Positions 60,101 through 64,000 of a DNA stretch of 64,000 nt are shown here, in pieces. The position numbers and the translations under genes were made by a program. Position 1 is the stretch's first letter, and each line of letters starts with the position of its first letter. The notes beneath the pieces were generated by a model that worked only from the letters and a program-made list of their open reading frames with translations, was not told where the DNA came from and ran no database searches. Source of the stretch: Pseudomonas fluorescens. GTDB lineage: Bacteria > Pseudomonadota > Gammaproteobacteria > Pseudomonadales > Pseudomonadaceae. The DNA lies in assembly GCF_001708445.1 (NCBI RefSeq), contig NZ_CP015637.1, forward strand, positions 5,023,001 through 5,087,000, written 5' to 3'.

Positions 60101-63039
60101 AGCATGCCTTGGAACGCCAACCCTTGCGCAGGCTACTCGGCGCCCAGCCGGCCCACCCGCCCGCCGATAGCCGCACCCACCTGCGCTTGCTGGGCATGGA
60201 TGCCTACCCACCAGCGCCTGCGGGGCCGGCCGCACAACCCGACCTGCGGGGCATGGCACGGGAACTGTTTCCCGCCCACACCGACGAACAAATCGCCGAT
60301 CTGATCGAGGACCTCAACAGACGTCCGGGCGGGGCCATGCCGATCTTGACCGCGCTACGCCTGGAATACCTGCAACTCGATCTCGACCTGGCCGCCTGGG
60401 TAGCCGACACCCCCAGGTACTCCGCAGACGCTGAGGTGAATATCAGCCACCAGGCACACAACGATGCGCGGCAAAATCGCCGCCTTTTCCGACAGGCGCT
60501 GCTACGTGGCTGGCGCCGGGAAACCGAGGTTGACGCATACTTCGCCCCTCCTGCCCGTAACGGCCAGATGCTCAAACTTCCCTACCCCCTTTCCGGGGAG
60601 CTGCCGGCCTTGCGGGCAAACTTCGAACACATCTCCTACCTGGAACTCAAGGGCGATCAAACGGCCCTGAACGTCGATAGGTTTTTGCGCAGTTTCCCCA
60701 GGCTGCGTTACCTCAGCATCAGCAACGCTCAGTTGGGCGATCTACCGTTGGCCATCAACACCTCGCCCACCCTCAATACCTTGATTCTCAGCGAATGCAA
60801 CATCACCCTGACGCCCGCGAGCCTGGCCAGGCTGACCGCCATGAACGCGCTTCGGACCCTGGACTTGTTCAATAATCCGCTGGAGCGGGTTCCCAGTGTC
60901 GAGAACATGGTTGACCTGCAGTTTCTGGACTTGTCCAGCACGGGCATATCCGCGATGCCTGCCGGCTTGCTCAGCCGACCGGCGCTGGAACTGGCGGTGC
61001 TCTCCAGCAACCAAATCACTCAAGTGCCACCCGCGCTCTTTGAGCTGCCGGCCGATACCACCAAAACGTTCGACCTCTCCGACAACCCCCTGTCGCGACA
61101 GACACTGGAGCAGGCCAAGACCTACTACCAACGCACGGGCATCTATTGGGGGATCGACGCTTCAGACGTGGATATCCGCCAAGTCAAATCGCTGTTCCCT
61201 GACTTCAGCGTGGATGAAGTCAACCGCTTTATCTTTGGCCTGCCCGGGAATCTGGAAATGGGCAAGATCGAATTGGCACGATTGGAAACTGAATACGCGG
61301 GCCTGTCCGACGGGCTCGACACATGGGTCAGGCAAACCACGCTGCCCGAGGAGCAAACCCGGCGACAAGCGTTCAAACAGACACTCCAAGCCTGCTGGCG
61401 TCGGGAGGGCGAATTGGATGAGCAGAGCCTGCAGGTCATCCCCACTTACACCCTGGAAAACTCGCAACCCTTCGAGGGAGAATTCCCCCCTCTCAACAGC
61501 ACGTTCAACCATGTATCGTCGTTGCGCCTGCAAGGGTCGGGGGCGCCGTTTCCGTTGCAGTCGCCACTGTTTTTCAAAGGGTTTCCTTCGCTCAACCATC
61601 TGGCTATCGAGCACTACGGGCTCAGTGATATCCCCGATGCGGTGTTCGATCTCCCACAACTCTCGTCATTGCGCCTGCCCCACTGCCGCCTCACGCTGTC
61701 AGCCGAGAGCGCCGCATCACTCGCCACACTGGCCAACCTGGAGGAGCTGGACCTCAGTCATAACCCACTGGCTCGGTTCCCGGACTTTGCCCTGCCTCCC
61801 AGGCTTACCCGCCTCAACCTTCAAAAGACGGACCTGCCGCAAATTCCCTCAGGCCTGCTGACCTCCGTCGAACGCAAGCGCATCGACTTGAGCGACAACC
61901 TGATCACCCAGGTTCCCGAGGTAGCGTTCACCTTACCCGCAAACGTAACGGCGGCATTCGACCTCTCGCGCAACCCGCTGTCCAGGTCGACGCTGATGCA
62001 GATCAAACGCTATTGCCAGCGCACCGGCGAACATTTCCAGGCCGACGCGCCCACGCCAATGCGCGACAGGATCAAAGTGCTGTACCCCACCTTTGCCGAA
62101 GGTGAAGCCAATCGCTTTTTCTTTGAGCTGCCAGGCGGCCTGGACGAAGCCGCGCCAGCGCTTGAACGTCTTGAGGCCGAATATGAAAAACTGCGCGCCG
62201 ATCTCCAGCAATGGGCGCTGGACACTCCCCAGCGACACCCGATTCTGGATGTGCCCCTGGATGAGCAAACACGAGCACAGGATCAACTCAATCGCATGGC
62301 CTTCAAGACATTACTTGAAGACGCCTGGCGCCGCGAAACCGAACTGGATGACAACAACGGCAGCCTTGAGGTCACCCACAGGCTGGGGTTCGACGCGCCG
62401 ATCCTGGGCGAGCTGCCAGAACTGAGCGCACGCTTTGACCACATATCGTCCTTCGAGCTCGATGGAGAGGGCACGACGACCCGGGTCGATGGCCTCCTCA
62501 AGTGCTTTCCCAAACTCAAAAGCCTGACCCTCTGCAAACTCAGCCTGGGCACGATTCCACCCACGGTGTTTACACTGACCGGGTTGAATACCCTGAGCCT
62601 GACCGAGTGCGCTATCGGATTAACCCCCATCAGCGTCGATGCGCTGTCAGGGGTCACGAACCTGGTGTATCTGGACTTGAGCGAGAACATCCTGGGCATC
62701 CCCCCCGATGTCAGTCACCTGACCCAACTGGAGTCGCTGTACTTGCAAGACACCGAGATCAGCGAACTACCACGAGGACTGTCCGCCTTGCCCGAGCTGC
62801 GCACCCTGGACTTGAGCGACAACCTGATCGAAGTGCTGCCCGCCGACTTTCTGGAACTGGCCTCGCCACTCGACCATACATCCGATTTGAGCGGCAACCC
62901 CTGGTCGGCGCAAAGCCTCAGCTACCTCAGGCAGTATTACCTGCAAACCGGCAACGACTTGGCAGTTGCACAGGCCCGCCTGGACACGCAGGGCAACCCG
63001 CTGGTCAGGCCCGCTTCGCCGGATAGCATGGAGGAATGA
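57121..63039 (+). CDS. Giant dermonecrotic-toxin-like protein with three leucine-rich-repeat modules
   Basis: A 1,972-residue protein. The N-terminal about 400 residues resemble the DUF6543 'dermonecrotic toxin' domain found in large Pseudomonas LRR proteins (TYLRLYIPQTIPWFPVRSGAARTWTVSLVDAALHNFE). A hydrophobic stretch (about 430-525; ILQIAAFIVAPFVPPVGLLML, LGLFIAGAPMAAGALRALL) could insert in a membrane. After a linker domain come three tandem modules (about 1048-1357, 1358-1653, 1654-1972), each with an LFP/LYP-type segment, a WRRE-ELD helix region and LRRs such as LDLSDNLIxxxP. The C-terminus ends at PASPDSMEE with no recognisable NEL ubiquitin-ligase domain that many relatives carry. No signal peptide. 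ATG 57121 is preferred; ATG 57061 is in frame. Neither start has a strong ribosome site. Confidence 0.8.
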   Translation: MTQPTSSLQLPDLAVYRDPHMDILTQAVPDWLPNLSPARRTALSNVQPDLPAWYKTATPEAHDTLKTLVSAAWKAKTAVDQAMGNLKSPQDFAAPLLQARLKQRFGVEPDVSATYLRLYIPQTIPWFPVRSGAARTWTVSLVDAALHNFEAGEVFEASSGFITQPTRTGQFDSLPSLDAHIAVDQFTALCRELDIGAQYQRYLEQFFDFKNPVAATRLRLKLKQSQVADLSVALQMARMKGDLPDDQSFIRLQRLLNTDDSHSTCYPLLCYSLSIMSTTLTGIVLFAENIGSRHPVGVIAYIPDDPYAPLKQYPTLADFMSALGNHLRNAEYQQFFSRFVNHEERGPFFADLNRRLSKVTWHPHTHGDPLPSWRETPIDHPHLAFRASGISGDLFSHLFQATLSKVFNDARAMAVSTASVDQKVRWERWAIVQKVASAILQIAAFIVAPFVPPVGLLMLGYSAYQMLDDAFEWIIDWAVGDVTEAFGHLLSFVEQGVELGLFIAGAPMAAGALRALLPSEAVKFFNRLKPVMLPNGKARLWKPDLAPYAHDIQLPSHAYPGPEGLHPHNGKDILLLSDKPFVVLTDPKTQQPYLKHPTRTNAYRPPLLTNGKGAWLSELDTPLSWDSATLMKRQGPKTAGLNDEQLAMARHISAIDDGALRKMYVNQHRPPPLLTDTLERFQIDRALQDFIDQMNSDDPAIYKRADAQTQLHLLANLSLWPKAKTLRFLDTQGKTLWELPGEKNASVVQVHEAQLKNGDLLKTLLEALDEPQRKTLLGEAFGDPLTSMSNRALKLRKKLGALAQSHRRELFETRYLLLDKPSNPRQQTLIDNTPGLPLSAADALLESASSTELKDVDQGTVPARLTQLAQALRDEAQVNHAYEGLYLDSTDDLGTHRLALHSLERLPGWSKKIRLEIHDQTGILMDAIGPPKARIKRTLVRSPEGRYTPQDSRGPLSGETDLYNALLQALPDARRDALGLHIGQGPALKQALRKHALERQPLRRLLGAQPAHPPADSRTHLRLLGMDAYPPAPAGPAAQPDLRGMARELFPAHTDEQIADLIEDLNRRPGGAMPILTALRLEYLQLDLDLAAWVADTPRYSADAEVNISHQAHNDARQNRRLFRQALLRGWRRETEVDAYFAPPARNGQMLKLPYPLSGELPALRANFEHISYLELKGDQTALNVDRFLRSFPRLRYLSISNAQLGDLPLAINTSPTLNTLILSECNITLTPASLARLTAMNALRTLDLFNNPLERVPSVENMVDLQFLDLSSTGISAMPAGLLSRPALELAVLSSNQITQVPPALFELPADTTKTFDLSDNPLSRQTLEQAKTYYQRTGIYWGIDASDVDIRQVKSLFPDFSVDEVNRFIFGLPGNLEMGKIELARLETEYAGLSDGLDTWVRQTTLPEEQTRRQAFKQTLQACWRREGELDEQSLQVIPTYTLENSQPFEGEFPPLNSTFNHVSSLRLQGSGAPFPLQSPLFFKGFPSLNHLAIEHYGLSDIPDAVFDLPQLSSLRLPHCRLTLSAESAASLATLANLEELDLSHNPLARFPDFALPPRLTRLNLQKTDLPQIPSGLLTSVERKRIDLSDNLITQVPEVAFTLPANVTAAFDLSRNPLSRSTLMQIKRYCQRTGEHFQADAPTPMRDRIKVLYPTFAEGEANRFFFELPGGLDEAAPALERLEAEYEKLRADLQQWALDTPQRHPILDVPLDEQTRAQDQLNRMAFKTLLEDAWRRETELDDNNGSLEVTHRLGFDAPILGELPELSARFDHISSFELDGEGTTTRVDGLLKCFPKLKSLTLCKLSLGTIPPTVFTLTGLNTLSLTECAIGLTPISVDALSGVTNLVYLDLSENILGIPPDVSHLTQLESLYLQDTEISELPRGLSALPELRTLDLSDNLIEVLPADFLELASPLDHTSDLSGNPWSAQSLSYLRQYYLQTGNDLAVAQARLDTQGNPLVRPASPDSMEE

Positions 63040-63050
63040 AGCGCGCCTGA

Positions 63051-64000
63051 TCAGCCGCGCTCGGACGGTACCGACGACAACTCGAAAGGGCTGCTGCTGC
63101 GCCGTTGGTTGCGGTCTTCGCGAGGGGTGGCGCCGAAGAAGTTGCGGTAGGCGCTGGAGAAATGCGGCCCCGAGGAGAAGCCGCAGGACAGGCCGATCTG
63201 GATGATCGACTTGCTGGTTTGCATCAACATCTGGCGGGCCTTGTTCAGGCGCAGTTCCAGGTAGTACTGGCTGGGGACGCGGTTGAGATATTGTTTGAAG
63301 ATCCGCTCCAGTTGTCGTCGCGACACGCACACATGCTGGGCGATTTCATCAGTGGTCAACGGCTCTTCGATATTGGCTTCCATCAGCAACACCGCCTGGG
63401 TCAGCTTCGGATGGCTGGAACCCAGGCGGTTTTGCAACGGGATACGCTGGCGCTCGCCACCTTCGCGAATGCGCTCCACCACCAGTTCTTCGGAGACCGC
63501 ACCGGCCAGCTCGGCGCCGTGGTCGCGGGCCAGTACCGCCAACAGCAAGTCAAGCACCGACATGCCACCGCAGGCGGTCAGGCGATCACGGTCCCAGTCG
63601 AACAGATGGCTGGTGGCGATGACCTTGGGGAAGCGCTCGGCGAAATCGTCCTGCCAGCGCCAGTGCACGGCGGCACGGTAGCCATCGAGCAGGCCCAGTT
63701 GCGCCAACGGGTAAACGCCGGCCGACAAGCCACCGATCACGCAACCGGCGCGAACGAGCTGCTTGAGCGCGGTGCTCAGTTGCGACGCGATCACGGTCGG
63801 CGGTTCGTCCGCCAGCAGGAACAGCTTCTGGAAGCCTTCGAGCTTGCCGGCCCACGGCTCGCCTGGCAATTGCCAGGCACCCTGGGTTGGCGGCTCGGCC
63901 AGCAGAAACGAGAGTTCGTAGACCACCTCCGGATGCACCCGTTGAGCAACGCGCAAAGCCTCCTCAGCCAGCGCAAGCGTGAGTGCTTTTGTGCTGGGCC
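63051..64000 (-). CDS. argR: Arginine-responsive AraC-family regulator ArgR, truncated by the window edge
   Basis: The visible 316 codons lack roughly a dozen N-terminal residues beyond the edge (the frame is open through PSTKALTLALAEEALRVAQRV). The N-terminal DJ-1/PfpI-like domain contains GCVIGGLSAGVYPLAQLGLLDGYRAAVHWRW; the C-terminal AraC domain has TTDEIAQHVCVSRRQLERIFKQYLNRVPSQYYLELRLNKARQML and ISCGFSSGPHFSSAYRNFFG-type second helix-turn-helix. It matches P. aeruginosa ArgR, activator of aot and aru operons with arginine. Convergent with the LRR gene, stops 11 bp apart. Confidence 0.93.
   Translation of the reverse strand, partial: PSTKALTLALAEEALRVAQRVHPEVVYELSFLLAEPPTQGAWQLPGEPWAGKLEGFQKLFLLADEPPTVIASQLSTALKQLVRAGCVIGGLSAGVYPLAQLGLLDGYRAAVHWRWQDDFAERFPKVIATSHLFDWDRDRLTACGGMSVLDLLLAVLARDHGAELAGAVSEELVVERIREGGERQRIPLQNRLGSSHPKLTQAVLLMEANIEEPLTTDEIAQHVCVSRRQLERIFKQYLNRVPSQYYLELRLNKARQMLMQTSKSIIQIGLSCGFSSGPHFSSAYRNFFGATPREDRNQRRSSSPFELSSVPSERG

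Overview
The window is chromosomal DNA from a fluorescent pseudomonad, most likely the Pseudomonas fluorescens group. Coding density is high, GC-rich codons dominate, and many blocks keep the gene order of P. aeruginosa: plsX-fabD-fabG-acpP-fabF without fabH, rne/rluC/HAD/sppA, nrdA next to an RstAB-like pair, and aruCFGDB-orphan-aruE. AmrZ, PcpS, RsmA, an FMN-riboswitch-controlled second lumazine synthase and REP elements with a GGGGGCAAGCCCCCTCCCAC core agree with this. The species call is inference from gene content.

Layout. 1-8.4 kb: fatty-acid/phospholipid initiation genes (fabF start, acpP, fabG, fabD, plsX), rpmF-yceD, maf, sppA, a HAD phosphatase and rluC. 7.6-11.7 kb: rne behind a ~0.7 kb leader. 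11.7-16.1 kb: a four-gene molybdenum-hydroxylase operon with its own cofactor nucleotidyltransferase and XdhC chaperone. 16.3-19.1 kb: dctA with a sigma-54 promoter, divergent from an AraC regulator, the two sharing repeated GGCGGATATCCGCC-like sites. 19.1-19.4 kb: nested palindromic REP cluster. 19.4-25.0 kb: phoPQ led by a small exported-protein gene under a four-repeat PhoP box array, pcpS, and an RstAB-like system. 25.0-28.8 kb: nrdA with a long structured leader. 29-36.8 kb: flagellar and chemotaxis genes (flgBCDE, cheR, cheV, flgA, flgMN, flgZ). 36.8-40.1 kb: an MFS transporter, tRNA-Arg(CCT), a small-membrane-protein operon with a complete-looking sigma-54/IHF promoter, and amrZ. 40.2-48.9 kb: mgtE, two tRNA-Arg(ACG), tRNA-Ser(GCT), rsmA/csrA, lysC, alaS, ltaE and FMN riboswitch-ribH2. 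49-56.8 kb: the arginine succinyltransferase (AST) operon with two ArgR-type sites. 57.1-63.0 kb: a ~1,970-residue dermonecrotic-toxin-like, leucine-rich-repeat protein. 63.05-64 kb: argR, cut by the window end.

How parts fit. ArgR, encoded at the right edge, is the expected activator of the aru operon, but the giant LRR gene sits between them. Flagellar genes carry sigma-54 (flgB, flgA) and FliA (flgM) promoters, matching the known hierarchy, and FlgZ and AmrZ link the area to c-di-GMP and motility control. The least explained items are the LRR protein with three tandem modules and no visible catalytic C-terminus, the sigma-54/IHF small-protein operon, the exported protein heading the phoPQ operon, and the nrdA leader.
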